60,967 bases of DNA from an uncultured Clostridiaceae bacterium (GCA_947381905.1 CANCXL010000010.1:1-60967); one strand, 5' to 3'. Positions 1-9,006 are shown, counted from the stretch's first letter. The notes: a model not told the origin generated them from the sequence alone. Program-made: numbers and translations.

Positions 1-99
1 AATATTATACACTTTTGTTGTATGCCACATTAAATCATTTATTATTTCTTTTTGTGCATTATTTATATTGCTTAAAACATATTTAAAACTTAATCTCAT
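1..99 (-). CDS. TnpB-like protein (IS200/IS605 family), N-terminal fragment cut by the window edge
   Basis: Only the first 33 codons are visible; the gene runs off the left edge. The ATG at 97-99 follows a strong SD (AAGGAGGTG). The peptide begins MRLSFKYVLSNI and contains WHTTKVYNI, which resembles the start of TnpB proteins of IS200/IS605-type elements, where a short beta strand is followed by a helix ending in a LYN/VYN motif. TnpB proteins are RNA-guided nucleases carried by these transposons. The match rests on a short segment, so the family call is tentative. The gene has its own promoter with a LexA-like box, and its SD lies in a perfect hairpin loop (separate entries). No tnpA or transposon end can be recognised here. 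Confidence 0.5.
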   Translation of the reverse strand, partial: MRLSFKYVLSNINNAQKEIINDLMWHTTKVYNI

Positions 100-121
100 A
101 TTCTCACCTCCTTGTGAGAAT
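100..121 (-). promoter_or_regulatory. SD-enclosing hairpin in front of the TnpB-like ORF
   Basis: ATTCTCAC and GTGAGAAT form a perfect 8-bp inverted repeat around a 6-nt loop that is the SD core (AAGGAG on the minus strand). The hairpin ends directly at the start codon. If it folds in the mRNA it would limit ribosome access; IS200 tnpA is known to be silenced by an SD-hiding hairpin, but that this hairpin acts so is inference. Confidence 0.6.
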
Positions 122-150
122 ATTATAATTTAAGAACGTTTGTTTGTAAA
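122..150 (-). promoter_or_regulatory. Promoter with LexA-type (SOS) box before the TnpB-like ORF
   Basis: On the minus strand TTTACA (145-150) and TATAAT (122-127) are separated by exactly 17 nt. Inside the spacer, touching the -35, lies GAACGTTTGTTT (134-145, read on the plus strand), which fits the Gram-positive LexA pattern GAAC-N4-GTTY. Its position would let a bound repressor block polymerase. A box with the same first ten bases lies upstream of uvrA at 26890. Confidence 0.6.
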
Positions 151-225
151 CAACTTTTCTTTATTTTTTAGCACTTTTCATCGCATCTTTCGACAAAAAA
201 TCGATTTTTCCTAGTATATAAAAAA

Positions 226-252
226 ATACACCTAAAGTTTATTTAGGTGTAT
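226..252 (-). terminator. Terminator after ppaC
   Basis: An 11-bp stem (ATACACCTAAA with its complement) and a 5-nt loop are followed on the minus strand by a U-rich run (221-226). T-rich sequence on the other side may make it bidirectional. Confidence 0.85.
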
Positions 253-274
253 TTTTACTATTTAAATCTAATAT

Positions 275-1195
275 TTAAGCATTTTCTTGTAATACTGGTA
301 TTATTTGTTTCTTTCTAGATACAACACCTGGTAAAAATGCTGTATTGTCTTCTAAAGTAACTTTAAATCCTTTTTCAAAGATATTTGTTGCATTACCAAG
401 AACAACTGCTTGTGAATTACTATTTATTATATCTGTTATAGCAAATACAAATAAATCAAGACCATTTTCTTCTATATCTTTTGATATAGCTGCTTCATAT
501 TCTGCTTTTCTTTTCATCATTTCTGGAATATCCGCAGTATTTACTTGGGCAACTTTAGCCTGTTTTCCATTTAATTCGAATTTTTTACAATCTAATGAAA
601 TTAATTCTTCAGCACTATAATCACTTAAGTCTGTTCCTGCTTTTAACATTTCTAATCCATATTCTTCATAATTTACTCCTGCAATTTCTGCAAGTGCTTT
701 TACAGCTTCTTCATCTTCAGCAGTTTTTGTTGGAGATTTTAAAAGTAATGTATCTGAAATTATTGCACTAAGCATAAGCCCAGCAATTTTAGGTTCTACT
801 TCAAATCCTTTTTCTTTATACATTTTAAATAATATTGTATTTGTACATCCAACTGGTTCTGCTCTATAATATAATGGTTCTGCAGTAGCAAAATCTGCAA
901 TTCTATGATGGTCTACTACCATTCTAATTTTAGCTTTTTCTATTCCATCAACACTTTGTGGAAATTCATTATGATCTACTAGAATAACTTCTTGACCTTC
1001 TTCAATATTTTCAATTAATTCTGGTGCTTCAAATCCAAAATAATTTAAAACATATTTTGTTTCTTTATTTGGCTCACCAAGTCTTACTGCTTTAACATCT
1101 TTTCCTAATTTTTTTTGATAGTCTGCCATTACAAGTGCAGAACATATTGTGTCTGTATCTGGACTTTTATGTCCGAAAACTAACATTTTTTCCAT
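275..1195 (-). CDS. ppaC: Manganese-dependent inorganic pyrophosphatase
   Basis: This is a family II pyrophosphatase of the DHH superfamily, a cytoplasmic enzyme that hydrolyses pyrophosphate released by biosynthetic reactions. The N-terminal DHH domain shows GHKSPDTD at residues 8-15 (metal ligands), DHNE near 74 and DHH at 95-97. The C-terminal DHHA2 domain carries the SRKK phosphate-binding motif near residue 294. With 306 residues it is the short core form, without the CBS-DRTGG insertion seen in nucleotide-regulated clostridial versions. A GAGGAG SD supports the start. The gene begins 15 nt after der and is probably cotranscribed with it; a strong terminator follows. Confidence 0.95.
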   Translation of the reverse strand: MEKMLVFGHKSPDTDTICSALVMADYQKKLGKDVKAVRLGEPNKETKYVLNYFGFEAPELIENIEEGQEVILVDHNEFPQSVDGIEKAKIRMVVDHHRIADFATAEPLYYRAEPVGCTNTILFKMYKEKGFEVEPKIAGLMLSAIISDTLLLKSPTKTAEDEEAVKALAEIAGVNYEEYGLEMLKAGTDLSDYSAEELISLDCKKFELNGKQAKVAQVNTADIPEMMKRKAEYEAAISKDIEENGLDLFVFAITDIINSNSQAVVLGNATNIFEKGFKVTLEDNTAFLPGVVSRKKQIIPVLQENA

Positions 1196-1210
1196 AATTA
1201 TTTCTCCTCT

Positions 1211-2539
1211 CTATTCTTCACCTTTTTTTCTCTCACGTATAATCATGTGAATAGGTGTTCCTTTAAATCCAAATTGTTTTCTTAAATGATTTTCTATATA
1301 TCTAACATATGAAAAATGCATTAAGTCTTTAGAATTTACAAAGATAACAAATGTAGGTGGTCTTGTTGAAACTTGTGTCATATAATATACCTTAAGTCTT
1401 TTTCCTTTATCTGATGGTGGCTGAGTTATTTGAATTGCCTCAGCAAGTACATCATTTAATAGTCCTGTTGGTACTCTTTGACCATTTTGCTTATCTACTT
1501 CATTTATCATATCAAATATTTTATCTATTCTTTGTCCTGTAAGTGTAGATACGAAAATGATAGGTGCATAAGATAAGTATGCAAGTTTCTCATAAACTTG
1601 TTTTTTGTATTTTTCCATAGTATTAGTTTCTTTTTCTACTAAATCCCATTTATTAATTACAATAATTACACCTTTTCCACCTTCATGTGCAAGTCCTGCA
1701 ATTTTTTCATCTTGTTCAGTTACACCTTCTGTTGCATCAATCATAATTAAACATACATTAGCTTTTTCTATTGCATTTTTAGCCTTTAATACTGAATATT
1801 TCTCAAGTTTATCATAAACTTTGTTCTTTCTTCTAATTCCTGCAGTATCTACAAATACATATTTTCCATGTTTATTTTCAAAATATGAATCTATAGCATC
1901 TCTTGTAGTACCCGCTATATCTGATACTATTACTCTCTCTTCTCCAAGTATTTTATTAACTAAAGAAGACTTTCCTGCGTTTGGTTTACCAATAACTGCA
2001 ACTCTAATTGTTTCGTCATCTTCTATCTCTGGTGTTATCTCTCCAAACTCATCATATATTGCATCTAAAAGCTCTCCAATTCCTAGCTTTTTACCAGCAG
2101 AAATTGGATATGGATCTCCAAGTCCTAAATTATAAAACTCATACATCTCATCTGGTGGAGTTCCAACTCTATCACATTTATTACATACAAGTATTACTGG
2201 CTTTTTAGTTTTTCTAAGCATTTGAGCAACTTCTTCATCTGATACAGTAACGCCTGCTTTTACATCAGTAATAAATACAATAACATCTGCTATATCCATA
2301 GCAAGTTCTGCTTGTCTTCTCATCTGTTTTAATATAATATCATCAGATTCTGGCTCTATTCCTCCTGTATCAATCACTTGGAATGTTGTTCCACGCCACT
2401 GACAATCTGCATAGATTCTATCTCTTGTAACTCCTGGAACATCTTTAATTATAGCGATTTTCTCGCCTGCTAAAACGTTAAATAATGTTGATTTTCCAAC
2501 ATTTGGTCTTCCAACGATTGCTACTACTTTTTTTGGCAT
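1211..2539 (-). CDS. der: Ribosome biogenesis GTPase Der
   Basis: Der (EngA) is a tandem-domain GTPase needed for 50S subunit assembly. The 442-residue protein has two G domains, each opening with a P-loop (GRPNVGKS near residue 10 and GKPNAGKS near residue 185) and each with DTAG/DTGG and NKxD motifs (NKCD, NKWD), followed by the KH-like C-terminal domain. The open frame extends 23 codons upstream, but the ATG at 2539 (MPKKVVAIVG) is preceded by AAAGGAGG at normal distance and matches family starts, so I use it. It is the first gene of a der-ppaC unit. Confidence 0.95.
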   Translation of the reverse strand: MPKKVVAIVGRPNVGKSTLFNVLAGEKIAIIKDVPGVTRDRIYADCQWRGTTFQVIDTGGIEPESDDIILKQMRRQAELAMDIADVIVFITDVKAGVTVSDEEVAQMLRKTKKPVILVCNKCDRVGTPPDEMYEFYNLGLGDPYPISAGKKLGIGELLDAIYDEFGEITPEIEDDETIRVAVIGKPNAGKSSLVNKILGEERVIVSDIAGTTRDAIDSYFENKHGKYVFVDTAGIRRKNKVYDKLEKYSVLKAKNAIEKANVCLIMIDATEGVTEQDEKIAGLAHEGGKGVIIVINKWDLVEKETNTMEKYKKQVYEKLAYLSYAPIIFVSTLTGQRIDKIFDMINEVDKQNGQRVPTGLLNDVLAEAIQITQPPSDKGKRLKVYYMTQVSTRPPTFVIFVNSKDLMHFSYVRYIENHLRKQFGFKGTPIHMIIRERKKGEE

Positions 2540-2642
2540 TATTATCCCTCCTTTTAAAGAAATAAATTTTAACGAATATATTTTACCATTTTTGTATAAA
2601 AAAGTCAAAAAAGTATTAATATTTTAATATTTTTACTTCAAT

Positions 2643-3059
2643 TTAATAACATAACAATTTAAATTTTTCATTAAATTCTGGATTTACCTTTTTTAAATTT
2701 ATTGGCTTTAAGTCTTTATTTGTAAAACAGTGTTTTGTTTCTCCTGTTAAAACTATATTTCCATTTTCCTTATTTACCACTTTATATCCTATAGTCATTC
2801 TAACTCCGTTATATTCTTTCATAAATATATGAATCTCAATAGTATCGTTAAATGTCACATGATATTTATACTCTACATTTACACCTAAAACTGGAACTGT
2901 TATTCCATTTTCTTCTAATATGTCAAATGGAATACCAATACTTTCCATCCAAGCACATCTTCCTTCTTCTAAAAATCTAATATAGTTTGAATGATGAACA
3001 ACTCCCATCCTATCTGTCTCATAATAGTTAATTTTTCTTTCAAATATATATTCTTTCAC
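2643..3059 (-). CDS. Acyl-CoA thioesterase, YbgC/4HBT hotdog family
   Basis: A 138-residue single hotdog-fold thioesterase. The motif YYETDRMGVVHHSNY at about residues 12-26 contains the catalytic Asp and the GVVHHxxY signature of the YbgC/4-hydroxybenzoyl-CoA thioesterase family. Such enzymes hydrolyse acyl-CoA or acyl-ACP thioesters in the cytoplasm; the substrate cannot be read from sequence. A terminator hairpin at 3143-3164 separates it from the ATPase gene upstream, so it probably has its own promoter in 3065-3140. Confidence 0.85.
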   Translation of the reverse strand: MKEYIFERKINYYETDRMGVVHHSNYIRFLEEGRCAWMESIGIPFDILEENGITVPVLGVNVEYKYHVTFNDTIEIHIFMKEYNGVRMTIGYKVVNKENGNIVLTGETKHCFTNKDLKPINLKKVNPEFNEKFKLLCY

Positions 3060-3142
3060 TTTTTTTCATCTCCATTTTAATACAAATTATATACTATTAA
3101 AATATATCACAAAATAATTAAAAATAATAGCAAAAATAAAAA

Positions 3143-3164
3143 TAAGAATGCACAAATGTGCATT
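3143..3164 (-). terminator. Terminator after the Ca-type P-ATPase
   Basis: A 10-bp stem (AGAATGCACA and complement) with a 2-nt apex is followed by a T-rich run on the minus strand (TTATTTTTATTTTT); T residues also follow on the plus strand. Confidence 0.8.
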
Positions 3165-3167
3165 CTT

Positions 3168-5819
3168 TTATTCTCTTTCCTTTTTACTATATCTTAAAGC
3201 TTTGTATATTTCCATTACAACTATTATCACTAACGATAATGCAAATAGTAATAACATATTTGGTACAGACACAGATGTTGTTTTTAAGAATTTACTTAGT
3301 ATTGGAACTTCCATTATAATTACTTGTAATAATATTGAAAAAGCAATGCCTGCTGGTATAAACCAGTTACTAAATAATTTTGTCTTAAATATAGATTTCT
3401 TTTCAGATCTACAATTAAATACATGTACATTTTGTATAAATACCATAAGAGCCATAATTATTCCTCTTGCTGCTTCTTCTGGTAGTTGTAATTTTTTAAT
3501 CAAGTACGCCCATACTCCAAATACAAGTACACCAATTGTTATAGCTGATACTGCAATTTGTTCTATTAATGATTTATCAAAAAGTGCCTCTTTAGTATTT
3601 CTTGGCTTTTGTTTCATAACATCTTTTTCTGCTTTTTCAAAAGATAATGCCATATCTTGAACACCATCTGTTACTAAATTTAACCATAAAAGTTGAATTG
3701 CAACAAGTGGCATTGGCAAATTAAAGAATATAGACAAACAGAAAAATAGTACCTCTGCTATTCCACATGATATTAAGAATAATATTATTTTTCTAATATT
3801 TGCATATGCAACTCTTCCTTCTTCTATACCTGCAACAATAGATTTAAAATTATCATCTACTATTATCATTTTAGCAGTTTCCCTTGCAATATCTGTACCA
3901 CTTCCCATTGCAATACCTATATTTGCAGTTCTAAGCGCTGGTGCATCATTTACTCCATCACCTGTTACTGCAACAAACTCACCTTGACGTTTTAAAGATT
4001 CAACTATTTCTAGCTTTTGAAGTGGTGTTACTCTTGTAAATACTTTCTTACTCTTTACAAAATTATCAAAAGCATCTTTTCCTTGTTTTAATATTTCTGA
4101 CACTTCATTTCCAGTTGTTACTTCTTCAAACTTATTTGTCAGATTTAATTCTTTTGCAATTGAAAATGCTGTAAGCGGATGATCTCCTGTTATCATTAAT
4201 ACTTTAATTCCAGCTGTTCTACATTGTTCAATAGATGCAACAACTTCTTTTCTTATTGGATCTATAAATCCTACCATACCCATAAAGCTTAAATCTTTTA
4301 TTGAGTTTTCATCTAATGTATTATTTGCATTTACTTTACCATTGGCAACAGCTATTACTCTATATCCGTCTCTTGCTAAAGATTCATTTTGATGATTAAG
4401 TAGTTCCATATCCATATTGCCATCTACTAAATTTATATTTTTACAAAATCCTGCTACAGTCTCAAGAGACCCCTTTACTGTACAATAAGTTTCTCCATCT
4501 TTTTCATAAAATACAGCTGAATATTTATTTTCAGATTCATATGGAATTTCTTCAATTTTATTTACTGAAGATAGATCTACATTTAGTTTTCTACCTAGTA
4601 CTAAAAAAGCTATATCTATTGAATCACCAATTCTTTTATTTGATTCATCATCTATTTGTGCTTCATTATTTAGAGCTCCAAGCCATGCAATCTGCTTTGC
4701 ATAAGATATATCTCCATCATTACCAGATACTTCTCCTTCAATTTCGTATCCAGTACCTGTTATACTATATTCTATTCCATTTGGTAAAAGTATTTTCTTT
4801 GCAGTCTGCTCGTTTACTGTAAGTGTTCCTGTCTTGTCTGAAGCAATAACAGTACAACTTCCAAGCGACTCTACTGAATGTAATTTCTTAGCTATTACAT
4901 TTCTTTTTGCCATCTTATTTGATGCAATAGTAAGTGCCATAGTAAGTGCAAGTGGTAACCCCTCTGGCATTGCTGAAACAGATAGAGCTATAACAGATAA
5001 AAATATCTCTGTAAATGGTGTATTTTTATATATTAATAACGCTGTAACTATTGATGCAATAATTAATATTAATACTGTTATTTGCTTTGAAAACTTCTCT
5101 ACTCTAATTGTAAGAGGAGATTTTTCTTCCTTTGTATTGTTAATTGTATTGGCTATTTTACCAATTTCTGTATCTAGTCCAACAGATGTTACAATTGCCT
5201 TGGCACGTCCTGTAACAACTGTTGTACCAGAAAATAACATATTTGTCTGTTCAGATAGTGATAATTCTTTAGCTTCTAAAGTATCTGGAATCTTATTTAC
5301 TTGTACGCTTTCTCCTGTAAGAATCGCCTCATCTATCATAAAATTATGAGATTCTATAACTCTTAAATCTGCGCTTATCTTATCTCCTGATTCTAAAAGT
5401 ACAATATCGCCTACAGTAATCTCACTTGAATCAATTGATACTTGCTTTCCATCTCTTAAAACTCTAGATTTTACTCTTACTAAGTTTGATAATGCATCAG
5501 CAGTATTATTGGCCTTATTCTCTTGATAAGCACCCATTATAATATCTACCATTACAATAAATAATATAGCAATTGCATCTACTACTTCACCTACTACTAA
5601 AGATGCTGCCATTGCGACAAGCATTAAAATAACTATTGGATCCATAAATTCTCCAAGTATTATTTTAAAAATGCTATCTTTTTTCTTCTTTGGTAACTCA
5701 TTTTTACCATATTTTTGAACTCTTGATTCTGCCTCTTTTTGACTTAAACCATTAGTACTTGTATTAAGTTCATTATATACAGAATCTATCTTTTTTGAAT
5801 ACCATCTATGGTCTTTCAT
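3168..5819 (-). CDS. Cation-translocating P-type ATPase, calcium (P2A/SERCA-like) type
   Basis: An 883-residue membrane pump. It has an N-terminal cation-ATPase domain, the TGES actuator motif, PEGLP in the fourth membrane helix (Ca2+ site), the phosphorylation motif DKTGTLT near residue 328, TGDHPLTA and GDGVNDAPAL in the nucleotide/phosphatase domains, and about ten membrane helices in all. This pattern is that of bacterial Ca2+-exporting P2A ATPases, which lower cytoplasmic calcium at the cost of ATP; ion choice is inference. A GTG lies 9 nt upstream in frame, but GAGGTG sits 6 nt before the ATG at 5819, which I take as the start. The gene stands alone. Confidence 0.9.
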   Translation of the reverse strand: MKDHRWYSKKIDSVYNELNTSTNGLSQKEAESRVQKYGKNELPKKKKDSIFKIILGEFMDPIVILMLVAMAASLVVGEVVDAIAILFIVMVDIIMGAYQENKANNTADALSNLVRVKSRVLRDGKQVSIDSSEITVGDIVLLESGDKISADLRVIESHNFMIDEAILTGESVQVNKIPDTLEAKELSLSEQTNMLFSGTTVVTGRAKAIVTSVGLDTEIGKIANTINNTKEEKSPLTIRVEKFSKQITVLILIIASIVTALLIYKNTPFTEIFLSVIALSVSAMPEGLPLALTMALTIASNKMAKRNVIAKKLHSVESLGSCTVIASDKTGTLTVNEQTAKKILLPNGIEYSITGTGYEIEGEVSGNDGDISYAKQIAWLGALNNEAQIDDESNKRIGDSIDIAFLVLGRKLNVDLSSVNKIEEIPYESENKYSAVFYEKDGETYCTVKGSLETVAGFCKNINLVDGNMDMELLNHQNESLARDGYRVIAVANGKVNANNTLDENSIKDLSFMGMVGFIDPIRKEVVASIEQCRTAGIKVLMITGDHPLTAFSIAKELNLTNKFEEVTTGNEVSEILKQGKDAFDNFVKSKKVFTRVTPLQKLEIVESLKRQGEFVAVTGDGVNDAPALRTANIGIAMGSGTDIARETAKMIIVDDNFKSIVAGIEEGRVAYANIRKIILFLISCGIAEVLFFCLSIFFNLPMPLVAIQLLWLNLVTDGVQDMALSFEKAEKDVMKQKPRNTKEALFDKSLIEQIAVSAITIGVLVFGVWAYLIKKLQLPEEAARGIIMALMVFIQNVHVFNCRSEKKSIFKTKLFSNWFIPAGIAFSILLQVIIMEVPILSKFLKTTSVSVPNMLLLFALSLVIIVVMEIYKALRYSKKERE

Positions 5820-5898
5820 ATTCAACACCTCATAATAAGGATTTTATCATATAGAATATCTTTATTCAAGACAATATATTATTTCTTTTTGTCTAAAT

Positions 5899-6465
5899 TT
5901 AAAAGTTAATTATCCCCATATGTTCAAGTAAAATTTTAGTTCCAAGTAGTATTAAAATAATACCTCCCATAATCATAGCTTTCTTTTCATATTTATCTCC
6001 AAACTTATTTCCTATTTTTGTTCCAATTATAGACATTATAAACGTAATAATTCCAATTAAAGATATAGCAATTAAAATGTTTACCTTTAAAAATGCAAAT
6101 GTAACTCCAACTGCAAGTGCATCAATACTTGTTGCAATAGCAAGTACAATCATAGACTTAAATCCAACGTCATCGCCCGTTTTTTCCTCTTCGTCACTAT
6201 ATGCTTCTTTTATCATGTTTATTCCTAAATAAACAAGCAAAACAAATGCAATTATATAGTCTATACTTGTAACAATACTTTCAAATCCTGTTCCAAGTAG
6301 ATATCCAATAAGTGGCATTAGAGCTTGAAATCCTCCAAAGTATAGTCCAATGATACCTGCTTTTTTCCAATCCATACTCTTTAATGAAATTCCTTTGCAA
6401 ATAGACACTGCAAACGCATCCATTGCAAGCCCAATACTAATTAAAATTAATTCTACAAAACTCAT
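5899..6465 (-). CDS. mntP: Manganese efflux pump MntP
   Basis: A 188-residue, six-helix membrane protein of the MntP family, which exports Mn2+. Each three-helix half carries the conserved acidic motif: MDAFAVS near residue 15 and SIDALAVG near residue 113. The start has AAAGGAG 7 nt upstream. The mRNA leader is a Mn2+-sensing yybP-ykoY riboswitch with an expression-platform terminator, which independently supports the assignment: high Mn2+ should prevent termination and switch on the exporter. It is a single-gene unit. Confidence 0.95.
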   Translation of the reverse strand: MSFVELILISIGLAMDAFAVSICKGISLKSMDWKKAGIIGLYFGGFQALMPLIGYLLGTGFESIVTSIDYIIAFVLLVYLGINMIKEAYSDEEEKTGDDVGFKSMIVLAIATSIDALAVGVTFAFLKVNILIAISLIGIITFIMSIIGTKIGNKFGDKYEKKAMIMGGIILILLGTKILLEHMGIINF

Positions 6466-6505
6466 AAAACAAAACTCCTTTAATTATTCATATGATTTAA
6501 GGTCG

Positions 6506-6546
6506 AAAAAAAGAGACTATTTGCAAAAAAATTGCAAATAAGTCTC
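6506..6546 (-). terminator. Riboswitch-controlled terminator in the mntP leader
   Basis: GAGACT/AGTCTC and ATTTGCAA/TTGCAAAT form a long stem with one bulged base, followed on the minus strand by a run of seven U. It lies between aptamer and mntP and is the likely expression platform. Confidence 0.85.
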
Positions 6547-6547
6547 A

Positions 6548-6628
6548 TTATTTAAAATAAAGCCAGATATTTATAATATCATTATGTTGACTTCATTACA
6601 CATTATAGTGCTAACTACTCCCTCATTT
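6548..6628 (-). promoter_or_regulatory. yybP-ykoY manganese riboswitch aptamer
   Basis: The leader RNA contains GAGGGAGUAG near its 5' end, then GUCAACAUAAUGAUA and finally UAUCUGGCUUU, which are the conserved elements of the yybP-ykoY (Mn2+) riboswitch. In this class Mn2+ binding joins two helical legs and usually turns expression on. Position directly upstream of a terminator and of mntP fits exactly. Confidence 0.87.
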
Positions 6629-6634
6629 TTAGAT

Positions 6635-6663
6635 ATTATACACTATATATTGCGTTTTTTCAA
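6635..6663 (-). promoter_or_regulatory. Promoter of the mntP leader
   Basis: TTGAAA (6658-6663) and TATAAT (6635-6640) are 17 nt apart on the minus strand; the start of the RNA would fall at about 6628, at the 5' end of the aptamer. Confidence 0.8.
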
Positions 6664-6669
6664 CATTTT

Positions 6670-6891
6670 TTAATTATTATCTTTATTTTTCTTTCTAGAT
6701 ATAATTTTTGCTACCACGAAAATCATTATAGCAGGTGCTATGTAAACTATAGCATTAACAAGAATAAATACATAAAATGGTGCTGAATTTAACTCTGTAT
6801 ATTTCATATAGTCTAATACACTTTTTACACAAAAAGTAATAAGTAATAATACAATTAAAATATACATTATTCTTAAAACGTTTTTCTTCAT
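6670..6891 (-). CDS. Small membrane protein of unknown function
   Basis: A 73-residue protein with two predicted membrane helices (about residues 7-24 and 39-61), a basic N terminus and a lysine-rich cytoplasmic tail (SRKKNKDNN). A GTG lies three codons upstream, but GAGGTGG at 5 nt spacing favours the ATG at 6891. It begins about 25 nt after the DUF362 gene and may be cotranscribed with it. No family recognised. Confidence 0.65.
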   Translation of the reverse strand: MKKNVLRIMYILIVLLLITFCVKSVLDYMKYTELNSAPFYVFILVNAIVYIAPAIMIFVVAKIISRKKNKDNN

Positions 6892-6918
6892 TTTTTCCAC
6901 CTCAATTAATATAACTTA

Positions 6919-7788
6919 CTAATCTATATTTATTAATTCATAATCTCTTGAACCATATTCAAGTTCTGCTGCTGCCTCAATTGTATGTACACCATTTCTT
7001 GATTGAATTCTTTCAACTAAATGATCACGTCCAGCATCTTTTGAATTATATACAAAATCAATACATGCTTGGTCTATAGCAATCGGATCAACAGATGCAA
7101 GAACACCTATATCATTCATACAAGGATCTTCTGCTATTGCACAACAGTCACAATCGACTGACATATTACACATCACATTAATATATACTATATTTCCTTT
7201 AAATAACTCTACTACAGACTCAGCAGCATCTGCCATTGATTCTAAAAATTTATCATGATCTGCTGTCCATAAAGCTTCTGGATCTCCTGCTCCATGAATA
7301 TATGCTTTCCCGTATGCAGATGCACAACCAATAGAAAGTTGCTTTAATGCACCACCATATCCACCCATTGGATGTCCTTTAAAATGTGATAATACAAGCA
7401 TTGAATCATAGTTTGTTATGTTTTTACCAACATAATTTTTATTTATTGTTTTACCATTTGGGATATCTAATTCTAAATCTGGACCTTCAGCATCCATAAT
7501 ATCTACATTAAAATATTTTGTCCAACCATGATCATCCATCAATTTTTTATGTTTTTCTGTTACATTTCTTTCTCCTTCATATGCGGTATTACATTCTACA
7601 ACAGTACCATTTACTTTATCTACTATTGCCTTTACAAACTCTGGTCTTATATAATTTTGATTTCCTTTTTCTCCAGAGTGAAGCTTTACTGCTACGTTTC
7701 CTTTAAGTTCTACTCCTAATTTTTCAAAAATTTCAACTACACTTTCTGGTGTAATTTTGCTTGTAAAGTATACTTTTGATTTTTCCAT
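6919..7788 (-). CDS. DUF362 domain protein
   Basis: A 289-residue protein of the DUF362 family. It contains VKLHSGEKGNQNYIRPEF near the N terminus, the LSHFKGHPMGGYGGALKQLS core motif, and a cysteine cluster (CNMSVDCDCC) followed by DPIAIDQACIDF, all typical of the family. DUF362 proteins often carry or associate with Fe-S clusters; here no separate 2x[4Fe-4S] ferredoxin domain is present and the function is unknown. An earlier ATG at 7806 has no SD, whereas AAGGGAG precedes the ATG at 7788 at about 8 nt. Confidence 0.8.
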   Translation of the reverse strand: MEKSKVYFTSKITPESVVEIFEKLGVELKGNVAVKLHSGEKGNQNYIRPEFVKAIVDKVNGTVVECNTAYEGERNVTEKHKKLMDDHGWTKYFNVDIMDAEGPDLELDIPNGKTINKNYVGKNITNYDSMLVLSHFKGHPMGGYGGALKQLSIGCASAYGKAYIHGAGDPEALWTADHDKFLESMADAAESVVELFKGNIVYINVMCNMSVDCDCCAIAEDPCMNDIGVLASVDPIAIDQACIDFVYNSKDAGRDHLVERIQSRNGVHTIEAAAELEYGSRDYELINID

Positions 7789-7812
7789 AACACAATCTCC
7801 CTTCATTTTATA

Positions 7813-9006
7813 TTATTTACTAAAATGTACTTTTATATTTGTAATTTCAGCAATTGTACCAACTCTCATATTTGGTCCATACACTCCAACACCACTTGTT
7901 ACTATTGATGTCATGTTTCCATATTTTTTCATACCACAAACATTATCAAATTTTAGATGTTCAAGTAGATTAATAGGAAAAATTTGACCATCATGTGTAT
8001 GTCCAGATAAATCCAAATCTACCCCAGCTTCTGCAAGTTCATTAAGTTCTAAAGGCTGATGATCTACCACAATAATTGGTTTGCTTGTATCAAGCATAGA
8101 CACTATCTCTTTTGCATTTTTCCTTACATCTATCCCTCTGCCTACCTTGCTTTTATCTGGTCTTCCATATAAATAAAAGCTATTATCTATTAGTATATAC
8201 TCATCTCTTATTAGCTGTACTCCTGATTCTTCTAAAAGTTCATCCATTCTTAAATCGCTTTCTTTTTTCTTTGAATAATCAAAAGTAAATCCGGCAAGAA
8301 CTTTTTCACTCACGTCATGATTTCCATATACAGCGTATATTCCATATTTACTCTTTATACTTTTTAAAGCCTCTTTAACTCTTTTAGGATTATCTATAGC
8401 ATCATATTCATTATCAAAAATATCACCTGCTATTACAACAATATCCGGATTTTGAGCATTAATTTTTTCTACCATATTTTCAATATGTCTATATCCAATA
8501 TTATATCCTAAATGCAAATCTGCTACCATCACTATATTAAGTTCGTCTATATTTACAGCTTCCTTATCTATTTGGACCTCATAATTTGTTGTTCTAATTA
8601 TCCTAGAATTAATAATACCATATACACTTATAGTAATAATTAAAGTTATTGCAAAGAATCCAAATGCAATATGAAATCTTTCTATAGCTATTTTTTCATC
8701 TTTTTTAAACAGAGTTTTTTCTAATATATACCATGCAATAAGTGCAGATATTGTTATCATAAGTGAATATATCATTATACCAAGCCAATAGTTTCCTACA
8801 AATTGAAAACATCTTCTTACTACTCCACTTGGAAGAAGTATTCCTACTAATAAACTACTAGATAGTATAAATTGGACAACAAGTATAGTATTCTTTAAAA
8901 ATTTATTATCAAAAAATTGTGAGCATACCCTTAACCATCTTACTAAACTCTTATACATTAAAACATTAAATAAAATATATAAAGGTAGTGCAAGTATTGC
9001 TATCAT
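7813..9006 (-). CDS. Membrane-anchored metallophosphoesterase (YkuE/YaeI-like)
   Basis: A 397-residue protein with about four N-terminal membrane helices (residues 1-130) and a calcineurin-type phosphoesterase domain. The domain shows all metal motifs in order: ADLHLG, GDIFDN, YGNHD, DHQP and SGHTHDGQ. Such proteins hydrolyse phosphoester bonds at the membrane; the substrate is unknown. The SD (AAAGGAG) is about 11 nt from the ATG, somewhat far, but no better start exists. It lies in a run of minus-strand membrane genes with the DUF362 gene downstream. Confidence 0.85.
   Translation of the reverse strand: MIAILALPLYILFNVLMYKSLVRWLRVCSQFFDNKFLKNTILVVQFILSSSLLVGILLPSGVVRRCFQFVGNYWLGIMIYSLMITISALIAWYILEKTLFKKDEKIAIERFHIAFGFFAITLIITISVYGIINSRIIRTTNYEVQIDKEAVNIDELNIVMVADLHLGYNIGYRHIENMVEKINAQNPDIVVIAGDIFDNEYDAIDNPKRVKEALKSIKSKYGIYAVYGNHDVSEKVLAGFTFDYSKKKESDLRMDELLEESGVQLIRDEYILIDNSFYLYGRPDKSKVGRGIDVRKNAKEIVSMLDTSKPIIVVDHQPLELNELAEAGVDLDLSGHTHDGQIFPINLLEHLKFDNVCGMKKYGNMTSIVTSGVGVYGPNMRVGTIAEITNIKVHFSK

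Noticed and set aside
345-620. Plus-strand ORF opposite ppaC
   Set aside because: No SD, lies wholly within a strong conserved gene on the other strand, and its residues give no recognisable protein; the same holds for the many other antisense ORFs over der, the P-type ATPases, uvrA, ligA and xfp.
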